The translations under genes and the position numbers were made by a program. The notes below the pieces were generated by a model. That model had not been told where the DNA came from and searched no databases. It saw only the letters and a list, made by a program, of their open reading frames with translations. 64,000 bases of DNA from Aphelocoma coerulescens (lineage: Eukaryota > Chordata > Aves > Passeriformes > Corvidae): positions 25,022,501-25,086,500 of the forward strand of contig NC_091020.1 in NCBI RefSeq assembly GCF_041296385.1. Reading direction: 5' to 3'. Shown here piece by piece: positions 12,208-64,000 of this stretch. The stretch's first letter is position 1; every line of letters starts with the position of its first letter.

Positions 12208-14792
12208 TACTGGTACAACACAAAAGAATTAACTAACAGAGAAAAGAGAATGGAACCTAATTCACCCTGGATTAAGGCAACGCAGTTAGCTTTCCTACTC
12301 TGTTTTAGCAGTGTAACATAGACTTAGTGTTACTTCCAGAATGAACATTTTCAAATTTCAGAAATTTGCATAGAAGTTACAAGCATTGGTTAATAGCTTT
12401 CTACAGCTACTGTGCCTGTGAACAAGTTTGACTCAATTTCTAGAGGCAAGTATTCCTGCCCATTTCCCTCCCTCCCCTTTAAACTGGTTTATGCATCTGG
12501 TCTAAATTAGAAGTCTCTGGGATAAGTCAGAATTTATACAAACATTCACAGCACTACAGAGCACACCATTACAACCTGAGACTTCAAAATAATTAACCTA
12601 TGATTTGGTCTAGGCACACAGTTGTGATTGAAGTTTTAAAAATATTCCTGGCACATACCAAAGCTTTAGATTATGACAGACCCACTTAATGTTCTGAAAT
12701 CAATTTGCATTTTATTTTGCTGTGGAAGTGGACCTTTTAACTATATCAGAACACTGCAAGACTGTGTTTGAAACATGGTGTCAAATAGCCCAATTGTTGA
12801 TATACACAAAGTAACTCAAATTACAATAATTTTGAAATCTCAGATCCAACTAGGACCATCATAAACTTTGTGGGACTAACTAAAGGCTGAGATTTCTCAT
12901 TTGGAGCGCTTTTGGAAGATCAAGACCTAATTGTTACTCTTCTTTGAAAGATTAATAAACTTAGCTTGGCACTGATCTTTGATTCTAGTCCAGCTGCATT
13001 TGTTGTTTGGTTTTCTTTATGTTATTCCAGAAATTTTTTTTTTTCTCCTTCAAATAGAGACTCATGCCATTTCCTGTCTGAAGGCCCTTCTTGTAGAGAA
13101 ATGTTTAAACATCCCAAAAGTCAGATCTGTGCAAAATGTAAGGTGTGTGGGGAGGAAGCACTGAGCCTATATATTATTACGGTATTGTCTGTTCTACTGG
13201 GAGAAGTGTGAAGAACAAAGTAAGAACTCTGAATGCAAGAACAAAGCTTTTGTTATGCTTTTCTAATGCTCCTCACACAGGTCCTCTGAGCCATCATCTA
13301 GGAAAAGTATCAAAAGGGTGGGTGTTTTGTATCAAAAATGGTACCATTCCCAGCCTGCTACTCTCTGAATTTCTTTTGCAACTGTGCCTTCTTTCTGAGG
13401 ACCAGGGCTTTTATACCTGAAATCAAGCACAGGACTTCTTAGTCATACCCAGGCTTCTCTGAACTGGGCTTTAAACAGAAAAGTCTTAGAAATACCAAAG
13501 GTGTATAGGTATTTCCCAGTTCCTTAAGACAAATTGTACTGCACAGTCCTTTACACCGCATTCTGTGAATAATCTGAAGAGTAGGTTCTTCTCAGCTAAG
13601 GAAAGCTAGCTCATAATCATTTATCTTCAGCTGCTAAACTACTAGAACCTGCTAAAAATCCAGAGATTGTCCTTTACTAACCTTTGGTTAAGCAATTTTT
13701 GTAATTCTCTTAGGGTGTTCTGAAATAATGAATAATTTACCAATGCTCTATCTGAGGACTGTTCAAATCTCATCACTGAGAGGTGGCATAGGACTGATAC
13801 AGAACAACCCCAAACTGTTCAGGAGTACTTGTCCTGCAATATGAGTATCTTCAGTAACCCCCCTCCCTGTAGAGAAAAAGCAGCTCGGCTTGTTTTTTAG
13901 TAATGATTTTTGCCCATCTTTAAGAACTTTTTCCAAATCCAATCAAAAGGCACTAAATGGACAGAAAGTTATTTACATTATTGAAAAAAAATACCTCCTT
14001 GACAACTGTGGCTGTAACTTCTTCCATGAATCACTGTCACAGCTAACATGATAAAGTCATTACTATTTCCGACTTCTTGGTATGTAAAAAAACCAACAGC
14101 CTTTTATAAACTAATTTAAGTGTCTCCTTAATTGCATTTGAATTTGAATAAATGCCATTTCCTCTTAATGCTCTGAAAGGAAGTCACTCCTGTATACCCA
14201 GAAAGATACATTAATGCTCAGTCAGAAGCCACACAAATTATTTTTCATGTAGGTAATTTTATTTTCTGCTACGATTCAGTCCATGTAACGTCATGGGCTT
14301 TTTTGGCTTAATCCATAAATATTGCACTGTGTACTATAAAACATAATTTTGTGGATTAGCTACTAAAGATCCCTTCTATCAAAAAATAAACATTTCAGGA
14401 CACTTGAGACAAAAAGTGCATCACGTCACAATACTCTGTTTTGTCATAAGCAAGTGTTAGTGCCCAAAGTTTGCACATACTATTGTTGGAAACACAATAG
14501 CTGCTGTTTGCCCTAACAATTGACATACTATTGCAGCTCCACTCATTGCTACTGTACCAAGATGAGATCCTACAGAAAACCAAATTCTATTTTACAACAC
14601 AGTCAACTATTTTTTTTTTTTTGCCTCATTTTCTAGGTAAAAAGAGAAGAACATTGCACACAGAGAAATTATTACAAACATGGTTGTAATATAAAAATAA
14701 CATTATGCAATGAAAAACTGCTGGTTTTTTTTAGTAAAATCACATAGTATTTTAAAGTCTAGCTTTACATTAATAAACAGCTGGTATCTCAC

Positions 14793-14823
14793 ATTCTATA
14801 TATTCTATATATATTCTATATTT
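14793..14823. repeat. ATTCTATAT tandem tract
   Basis: About three imperfect copies of a 9-12 base AT-rich unit (attctatat) lie in a row. It is simple sequence with no evident role. Confidence 0.6.
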
Positions 14824-15052
14824 TGCTAGTAGACATATCTCCAGTATTATCCCACTGTCTCTTTTTGGGATATTACTAAAAAATTAATAGTCTTTAGTGT
14901 TATTTTTTTGTCAGATTTTCCTTTATTGTGTGTGTAGGAAATGTTCCCTATTTTTCAGAATGGTATATTTTTAATAGTAATTGTAGAAGGTATAGTAAAC
15001 TTCCTGGTTTTGCTTACCACATAACCAGGATTGGGTCTGATGGCTGGCCATC

Positions 15053-15082
15053 AGAAAATAGATTAAAAGAAAATAGATTAAA
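15053..15082. repeat. 15-bp unit duplicated in tandem
   Basis: The unit agaaaatagattaaa is present twice, head to tail and without mismatch, followed by an A-run. This looks like a recent replication-slippage duplication. Confidence 0.75.
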
Positions 15083-17072
15083 AAAATCATTCATTTTCAT
15101 ATTACAGAACAAGTTATTTGGCCCCAAGATTCCAGAGCTGATCAGGATCACAAGTGAACACAAAGTCCATTCTGGAAAAAAAAGACTCCTGGGAAACAGT
15201 GAAAGAAAATCGGGATTTGCAGAAAGAAAAGCAGCAATACATGTGGGTTTTTTTGTTCAGACATTTTTTGTGCCAGTATTGACTGAGAGCAATGCTGAGA
15301 TGCAAAGCTATCTTTATCCCTTAATAAATTTCTAATCCTAGCTACTATGTGAACTAATGCAAATTTGAAAGCCACAAACAAATAGAGCAAATCAGCTCGT
15401 GACTGCTACGCAAGAGGAAAAGGTCTAATTACCATGTGGTAGAAAGGCAAACATGGTGCAGCATTTGCAGGACATGCTTTCATGTGACTTAACTAAAGCT
15501 TCTAATATCCATCAGATGGAAGGGGCTCCACAAGTTTTAAATCATTTGCCTTGTGTTCATGCACAGTTTTGATCAAATAAATCTTGTTTCAAATTAAATA
15601 TCACCTCAAATTATTAAAATAGTTAGAAAGAACACAGCATTATACCTAAGAGTAGTAGTGTTTTAAAGGATATTAATATTTTTAAAAGAGTGTTCTAGAT
15701 TGACTTATTCCTGTGTGGTTCTGTGAAAGATTGTTACGGTCATCACAATATGGAGAGAACTTTTATCAGACTAACTACTGTATTAAAAAAATGCAACTAT
15801 CCATCAGTGCAGCTCAGTATTTCAATATTAACTGAAAATTCCTGTAAAAGGAGCTTTTTCAGCTAAATACAAACCAAAAAAGCATGTAGCCTTCTTGAAA
15901 AGCTTTATCATGAGGATCTGAAGTTCTTAATTGCCTTAGTCAGTTAATCAAAGAGAATCAGCTATGTAAGTTTCAAGTTGTTGACACTTTCCATTAAATC
16001 TGAGGTTTGCTTCTCACTCCCCTACAAAGATATATGACTATTTCTGAATATCAGTCTTGAAGAGGATTCTCTTGCACATCAACTAGAAGCAATAAGAAAA
16101 AAATTTCTTTTTTGCTATAGCTTCAATAAAGTTAACATGTTAAAACTTGAATGCTTTTGACATGCCATGTTTCCAAGAAATATTCTTGTACTATTTGTTG
16201 AAATATCTGATCCTTATTCAAATTTCGATATTTATATTATTGCTTTTTTTTCCTGCCATTTAATTTCAGATAAAGCCTATTCAATAAAACATCACAGGTT
16301 TACTTGGAAACATTCAGGTAATTTGGCAATTTTTGTATTTGCTTTGTCATCATTCCCAGAAGTGCTGCTGACATCCAGAGAACTGCACTCCAAGAGCTCT
16401 GCTGGCAGTGGTAGGAAGGTCTCCATAGGTAGGAACAAGAACTTCCATCATATGTTACCAGGAAAACTCATCTCACACAGTTAAATAGTGTGATAAAGAC
16501 AAGTATCTAAAATGGGGAAGGTGAATTGCCCTGCGAAGATAAATTTCCCCACTGACTGCTGAAAAAGTGTGACCAATTTAGATCAAACACACAGACTTTT
16601 CTGAAGCCAAAATTACATCAATCCTGTTCCTAAACATTTTAACACTCAGTGTTGTTTTTACTGCAAACATCAAGTAATACCCTTGTATGTTGAAGCTTCT
16701 AAATGCCACATGTTTCTATGGCAATTCTTAGATTAATTGGTCCTGCAGTACAGCATTCAAAAAACCCAAACCACATAATAGTTGTATTATTGATATCAGG
16801 TTATTGATAGGAGCCTGAGCATTGATTCTGGCTAATCAGATATGGGCAAGCTCTTGAGTGTCCAGCCTCTGGTATTATAATTTTTTTCTGTTTATATTAT
16901 ATATGACTGAACTATTCCTGTTACTCATATCATAAAGGCTCATAAAATACCAAGTACAAAACTAAGTCTCTTTTTTGTTCTGCATTACAGAAAGAGAAGT
17001 CTCTAAGACACAGCTCTATCAATGGTACGTTTGTTAGAAAGGCTTTAGGAGTGCTGTATATGTAGCACGTAC

Positions 17073-17507
17073 AGGTCAACCAAGGGATCAGGCCCAGCCA
17101 ACATGGGTTTGGGGAAGGCAGGTCCTGCTTGACCAACCTGATCTCCTTTTATGACCAGATGACCCACAGTAAGTTCCCAAAATACACTAAGCTGGGTAGG
17201 AGTGTTGATCTGCAGGAGGCCAGGGAGGCTCTGCAGAGGGATCTGGGCAGGTTGGATCAGTGAGCTGAGGCCAGTGGTGTGAGGCTCCATGAGGGGAAAT
17301 GCCAGGTCCTGCACGTGGCTCACAACAGCCCCATGCAGGGCTGGGACAGAGTGGCTGGAAAGTGGCCCAGAGAAAAAGAACCCAGGGGCACTGGTCAACA
17401 GCAGCTGATCATGGGCCAGAAGTTGCCCAAGTGGCCAAGAATGCCAGTGGCAGAATATCAGAAGCAGTGTGGCCAGCAGGACCAGGACAGTGATCATCCC
17501 CTGTGCT
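17073..17507 (+). mobile_element. CR1 LINE internal fragment, without 3' end
   Basis: The sequence matches the CR1 reverse-transcriptase region: ccagccaacatgggtttggg, caggtcctgcttgaccaacc, ctgatctcctt-tatgaccag, then gagtgttgatctgcaggagg and tgtggccagcaggaccagga. The join near 17170 skips part of the RT coding sequence, so there is an internal deletion. The copy stops around the CR1 segment gtgatcatcccc and has neither the 3'UTR nor the terminal octamers. It is a decayed fragment in plus orientation. Confidence 0.85.
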
Positions 17508-20500
17508 GGGTTAACTAGAGTGATCTAGAAGCTACATTGGTGCTTAGAACTGAAATGAGCTCAATACAGCACAAAACATTAACTTTGGGAACAGATCAGA
17601 GGAGAAATGACAGAGCTTATGAAAAAATGCCACCACATAATGGAAAATATAAATAAAAACATGGGGTACATCGATTAAAGAAAACAGAAAGGACAGTGTT
17701 GAGTGCCAAAGGTGACAGACAGATTAAGACGGATGAAACAAGAATTATGCTTCAGATTTAACCACAAACAAGCCACCTGTGACCTTACAGCAGTTCAATG
17801 AGCTCAATCACCAGAAAGAATTTTGGAGATCAGCCAAAACGTGGGTGGACAGAAAGTCAAGACAATATAAAAATATATCATTAAATATTTTGAAAGAACT
17901 GAAGACAGAATGTAGGACTGCAGTGATAGGGCAATATATGCTGTGAAGAACGTATTTCAAATTAAATTTCTGAAGTGTTTATTTTCAATTAAGAGAAATT
18001 GGAGCAGTTTAAAAGAAACAGAACTTAAAGAGGGAGTTAGGAACAGTAGCAAGTGTAGGTGATTGAGTCAATGAGAAAGGATGGTGATATGAAGCAGCAG
18101 AAAGTATAAAGGAGACTTCTAATTCACAAAGAGATGAAAAAGATTGTCATAAAGAGTTTACAGCTATTTTAAGCCAGTCTATTTGATGCACAACCAAGAT
18201 AGTTCTTTAACATCTTTAACATCCTCTTCTGACATTTAAAGGAAGCAATGAATTTTCAAATAGCATTGCTTTAAATTCCTAAAGGAGAAATTTTAATATA
18301 ATTCTCTTTTACCTTTTTATTCTTACCATCTGGAAACATTTACAGTCGCTAAAAAATCCTGCTATCAGGAACAAAAAAACCACACACACAAAATCCAGGA
18401 TTCATATAGCCTCCTCCAAACCAGGAAGTCGCAGCAAATTGGGAAGGATTTGCTACTAGCACTTAACCTTCACCTTATAGAGTTTCTTTTTAGGATTGAG
18501 TGGCAGGCTGTAACTCCAGAGTGAAAGAAAAAGGGAAAAAATGAGACGGAGTCACAGTTTTCAGATATCCTGGTTTTATCTTGAATTACTTGTTAAACAG
18601 TAAGAAAGAAAAAGGTAAAAGCAAAACCTTATCACTAGATTAACTGCGCCTTTCTTGTGCCAGACTTTCATCTTATATTTTCAATGTTATATGAATTAAA
18701 AGCTCCCTGGAACAGGAGGACTCTTTACACAAGTCTAAAGCAACACACGTGCAGTACCTGCTAAGAGTCAATCATTGGCAGGACCGTTCTGCTCTGAGTG
18801 AGCCTCCCTTGATCACACACACGTTCGCAGCAAGCTGACACGTGATAGAGATGCTGTGTGTGAACTGTGCACAGTCCAACGTTTATCAGCAGAGATGAGG
18901 AAGAACCAGGCCCTGCTATCCCAGCCCAGAACGTCTCCAGCTCAACTACACTTGTTCACATATCCCTTATGAAATTTTATTTTAGTTTTGCATTTCTTTC
19001 CAGTTATTACAAACTCTGACATTCACACATAAACACCCCCCACCTCGCTCCACTGCCATTAACCCTGAGGCTAAAGAAAAGATAATCCTGCCTAAATACA
19101 AGGAATTCATGCCGTGGCTTTGGATTCCTTTTTTCTCTCATCCTCTATCAACCAGTCAGTTTAAATAAACCTACAGAAATTAGTCCCAAAGCACTTTTTA
19201 TCCAAGAGAAAGCAAGTTAAAACAAAATTGTTCAAATAAAAATATTAACAAAAATTATTATTTAAGCCATCATTATATTTTAACATGCAAATCAAAGCTA
19301 TCATCCCACTTGAAGGGGCAAAAAAAATAGAGAGGAAAAAGAAATTGAACTTTAGAAAGTAAGATATCAGAAGCTAAATTGCTGCTGGTAACACTCTATT
19401 ATTGTATTTAATCCAAACTATCTGAATGAAACGTGCACATGAAATTAGTAAGTGGAGCCAGGGAGCCAGATCACAGAAAACAGCTCCTTAGGATTGCTGT
19501 TGTTTCTTGATTTTGCCCTCATACACATAAACAGTCTTGGTTTCAACACCCTACTAAACAATTTTACCTTTTGTGGCCAAGCTGTCAGTACAGGGAACAC
19601 AAAAAGGCCAATATCATTTTTGAAAAACAAACGCTGATTATTACAACAAATCCGTTTCGCAAGAGTACTTGAAAGATTCTCTATTCAGAGGGTGGGACTG
19701 CCCTTGAAACTGATTCTATCCAGTTTAAAGAAATTGACTCATGACAGAACACTGTTGTTTGATTCATAAACGCTTTGTGTCAGGGGCATCTCAATGCCGC
19801 ATTATTATTACTGCATTTACACACGGACTACCCTTCTTATATAGCAAACTATTGTCACGCTAATAAAATGGTCTGAGGAATGATGCACACCAGAGGCTTG
19901 ATCTTTAGAACTCATCATGCAGCTTAAGTTAATGGCAATTGCAGGCACTCAGGTTCATACGAGGACACGGTATTACACGATTTTTCCTGGGTGTTTGTCT
20001 CACCGTCAGATGTCCCTGAGGTCTGAGCATCGCCTGAGCTGCTGGATCGACTTTTGCCTGTCACAGCCCAAACTCTGTCCCCATGTCTGCTAATTGCCCC
20101 TAATCCAGGCAACGAAAACGCCTCTTGCTTTCAAGTGAGGAAACACCTCACATTTGGTGGCATGTACACAACACAACGATTAAAATTCAATTATACTTCA
20201 GGGTGAGGAAGGAATCACTTGTGGGAAGAGAAGGTTGTGAGATAAGGAAATTCAAGCCTGTCCCAGTGGTTAAATAAGATGCCGAAGATACCAAACGGGC
20301 AGCACAAGAACATGCCATCCTGCTATCACAGAAGATAAACCAGTAGCAGGTCTAGGGACAGCACTGGACAGCAAACAAAAGAAAAAAGTCTTCCAAAGTC
20401 GTCTTTTGCTATCAACACCTTCCTCAGAGCGCCACGTCCAAGCCCAAGCCCCCTAGAAGGCACTACCTGCCCACACAGCGCTCCTGACACACAGAGGGAG

Positions 20501-20822
20501 CCCCTCACCCAGCCAGCACCGAGAGGAAGCTGTCCCCCTGCCTAGGGAACACCACCTCTGCCACAGAGCTGGTGACACCCTCCCTACACGGGACAGAAGA
20601 GCGGCAGGGAGACAGGCGCGGGGTGTCCTCCGGGATCAGAGGATAAAGGGTCCCTCTGCCACACGCCCCTCCCGTAACGGCACAGAGCGGACTAAAGGGA
20701 AACAGGACAGAGGGAGGGACGAGCACTCCCTGCCCACGCGAGCGCTGCCGCCCTACTCTGAGGTACGGGGGGGTTGGGGGGGAGGAGGCGCCCCCTCCAT
20801 CTTGAGCCCGACACCGACTTAC

Positions 20823-20880
20823 CCGCCCGGAGCCTCCGCGCGCTCCTATTGGCTGGCGCCGCCGCCGCCGCATCACGTGG
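20823..20880 (-). other. Candidate 3' end of a noncoding STN1 first exon
   Basis: On the minus strand the sequence ggctccgggcgg is followed by gtaagt (donor 20822-20817), a full-consensus 5' splice site inside the CpG island. The first STN1 coding exon needs an upstream donor, and this is the best one seen near a promoter. The right boundary is arbitrary because the transcription start is unknown. A weaker minus-strand donor (gtgagg) lies near 20510. This is inference, without transcript evidence. Confidence 0.3.
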
Positions 20881-21479
20881 GCAGAGCAAGCCCCGCCTCC
20901 TGCCGCCGCCAGTGCCGGGCCCGAGCCGTTGGCGAGGGAGGGCCGCGCGCGTGCTGCCGGTGCGGCGCGTGCGCACGCGCCGGGGAAAAGCGGGAGCGGT
21001 GGGGGCGCGCGCTGCTGCGCCTGCGCCGGTGGCGGAGCGGCGGGAGGGGCGCGAGGCGGTTCCGGGAGCGCGGGAAGAGGGGCGGGAGCGCGGGGCGCGC
21101 GCACGCGCCGGCGGCGGGCGGGAGCGAGGGCGGAGGGGGCGGAGGGGCCGCCGGTGCCGCCCCGCAGGAAGCGGAGCCGCCCGGGCCCCGCTCCGCGACA
21201 GGGCGAGGGAGCGAGCGAGCGGGAGAGCGGCCGGCAGCGAAGCGTCATTTTCCGCCGCTGTACCACGCCGGGACGCCGCTCCGAGAGGACACCGGCCGGG
21301 AGCCTGGAGCGGGGCAGCCCCCGCCCCTCCCTGCATCCTTCCCGTCCTGCGGGGCGGGACGTGACCGCTCTCGCTGCCCGGCGCGCAGTAGCTGCCCCCG
21401 CCCAGCGGAGCCGTGACCCCTCCTCCGGCTCCGCCGCCGCCCGTCCCGAGGAGGGAGCCCGGCACTTGTTGCTGCCGCG

Positions 21480-62588
<41,109 letters not shown>

Positions 62589-64000
62589 GTTAAAAAGAGA
62601 TGATATTAAATAACCATTCAGTGATAAGACTTAGGTTAATAATGGATGCAGGCAAAGCAGAAACACCTTTTCCTTAATTTTTACTGTGTAGTTTTTTCAA
62701 CTTTATTTTCAAAGGCCTGAAGTACACTGCTTAGCCAGATTCATATGCTTCCATCAATTAATGAGGAGTCATTTTATATGCAAGAAGAGCATGAACCAGA
62801 AGCAGATGATCACTTCTGGAATATCTGTCAAGTTCCCAGGGCTATTTTCTGTAGGCAGCATTTCCTTTTAACCTGATTTTGCTGGAATGTCATTAATCAG
62901 AACAGAGGTAGGCAGCACCAGGCATTACCCACGAGAAGTTTGCAGCAATAGAGGAATGAGGAGGTTTTTACAAAGTGCTGCCACTTGCACGTGAGCTTCT
63001 GGAAGGTACTTGGAAGGAATTCTCTCCTTGTGATAAGGAGCTCTGATTTGTCTCTTTTGGTATGTGTTTTGTAGAAGTTTCTGCTGGATACCAGAGGCTG
63101 GATCTCCTTTTCTGTTAAATCAGCTTTTCCCAGTTTCAGGGGCACAAGGCAGTTTTAAAGCATTAAATGATCACCTGCTGATAACCTTTGCTTAGAGAAA
63201 CTCTGCAATGACCAATGAAGCTCATTCTACTCTATTCACTTTCTTACATCCTGCAGAAACAGTCCCTGGCTGTGCCACTAATATGCCCCAGTAAATCCCC
63301 AAATACCATGGGAGCCTTGCGAGAGTTTCAGCTCAAGTAAAATTGAGCAGATTAGGGCTGCTCTGAGCTTCACAAGGAAAACTGGCCCCTTGCTGCACTC
63401 AGGTCTAGCCAAGTGCTTGTTGTTTTTGTTGCTGTGGTTCTGTACTCTGCATCAGACCCATTTGGGACTAGAACCCTAGAAACACAACCATTGCCAACTG
63501 CTCTTAAAAATGCACAGAGATTGAAGCCAAATAATTAATTTTTTTCTTGCCATGCTTCAAAAGTCCTCTGAAAGTGAGGCAGATGCTTGGGTACCTTAAT
63601 GAGAGGAATGTGAACCTGAGGTGTGGTTTGATCCTTTTTATAGGGCAATTCTAGGCTGCTTCTGCAACCATGTTTGTCTCTTTAAGCTCCATTTGTTTGT
63701 CTCAGCTCTTGGCACCAAGAGTTGAAATATTTCCAAAAAACAGCTTCCTTTTAAATGTAATTGACTTTAATAAATTATACAGGCTGTCTTTAAAAAGCAA
63801 AGCAGAAATGCTGTGTGACCTTGAAAAGCATCATTAGGCAGTGAAACACAGTTTTGAGTAACACTCTCAGCAGCTGCCTTAATGATGCTCAGCAGTGTAT
63901 TTGGATTTACGAGTGTTTCTTATCTCAGTTGGCTCCGATGGAAAGATCAGCTTTTGAAAACGCAGCCTCGTAGCATTACTTTTATCTTGTAATTATTCAC
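62589..64000 (+). other. SLK intron 17, continuing past the right edge
   Basis: 1.4 kb of intronic sequence with no recognisable exon, stop codon in SLK context or polyadenylation region. The remaining SLK coding sequence and 3'UTR should follow outside the window. Confidence 0.8.

Larger units (their letters stand above)
5450..20822 (-). other. Probable STN1 5' intron or intergenic interval
   Basis: This 15.4 kb interval lies between the first STN1 coding exon and the CpG island. No coding exon was recognised. It contains two CR1 fragments, a pair of diverged direct repeats (7931-8029 and 9121-9216) and short tandem tracts near 14.79 and 15.05 kb; the rest is unique AT-rich sequence. Because the first coding exon has a splice acceptor, at least part of this interval is a 5'UTR intron of STN1. 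If STN1 starts in the CpG island, all of it is. Confidence 0.55.

Noticed and set aside
14928..15335. 135-codon plus-strand open frame
   Set aside because: Includes a 15-bp slippage duplication and has no domain; overlaps minus-strand frames of similar length.
16167..16484. 105-codon plus-strand open frame
   Set aside because: No recognisable domain or gene context.
17045..17497. 150-codon minus-strand open frame
   Set aside because: It is the antisense of the CR1 fragment at 17073-17507.

Overview
This is vertebrate nuclear DNA, almost certainly from a bird. Two CR1-type retrotransposon fragments (about 11.70-12.21 kb and 17.07-17.51 kb) resemble avian CR1. Coding sequence is broken into short exons with GT-AG introns, the background is AT-rich, and the only strong CpG island lies at about 20.6-22.1 kb. 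Two protein genes are present. They lie head to head, as STN1 and SLK do in the human genome (10q24-q25). Both run off the window.

Left part (1-20.8 kb, minus strand): the 5' end of STN1, the OB-fold subunit of the CST (CTC1-STN1-TEN1) telomere-replication complex. Only its first two coding exons are visible, at 5310-5449 (with the start codon at 5440-5442) and 654-749. The remaining exons lie beyond the left edge. The 15 kb upstream of the start codon holds no recognisable coding exon. It contains the CR1 pieces, a pair of diverged unknown direct repeats (about 7.93 and 9.12 kb) and low-complexity tracts.

Centre (20.6-22.1 kb): a CpG island with a CCAAT box, a CACGTG E-box, two NRF1-like sites and GC boxes, but no evident TATA box. 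It drives SLK to the right. A strong minus-strand splice-donor sequence inside it suggests that it could also be the STN1 promoter.

Right part (21.7-64 kb, plus strand): SLK, a STE20/GCK-family serine/threonine kinase. Seventeen coding exons were placed to the base. All splice phases close, giving 1158 codons in the window. They cover the complete kinase domain (exons 1-8), a long acidic linker (exon 9, 461 codons) and most of the C-terminal coiled-coil (ATH/PKK) region (exons 10-17). The last stretch, about 86 residues in human SLK, lies beyond the right edge. Intron 1 is 19.7 kb.

Most interesting signals: (i) five TGCATG (RBFOX) hexamers and an ACTAAC (QKI) site within 300 bases upstream of the 93-base cassette exon 13; (ii) a degraded sequence in intron 4 that reads like an extended Tudor domain with one frame break; (iii) the putative shared STN1/SLK promoter and a short uORF in the SLK leader; (iv) a NAGNAG acceptor at exon 9. 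No CRISPR array, operon, tRNA, rRNA or recognisable viral gene was seen.
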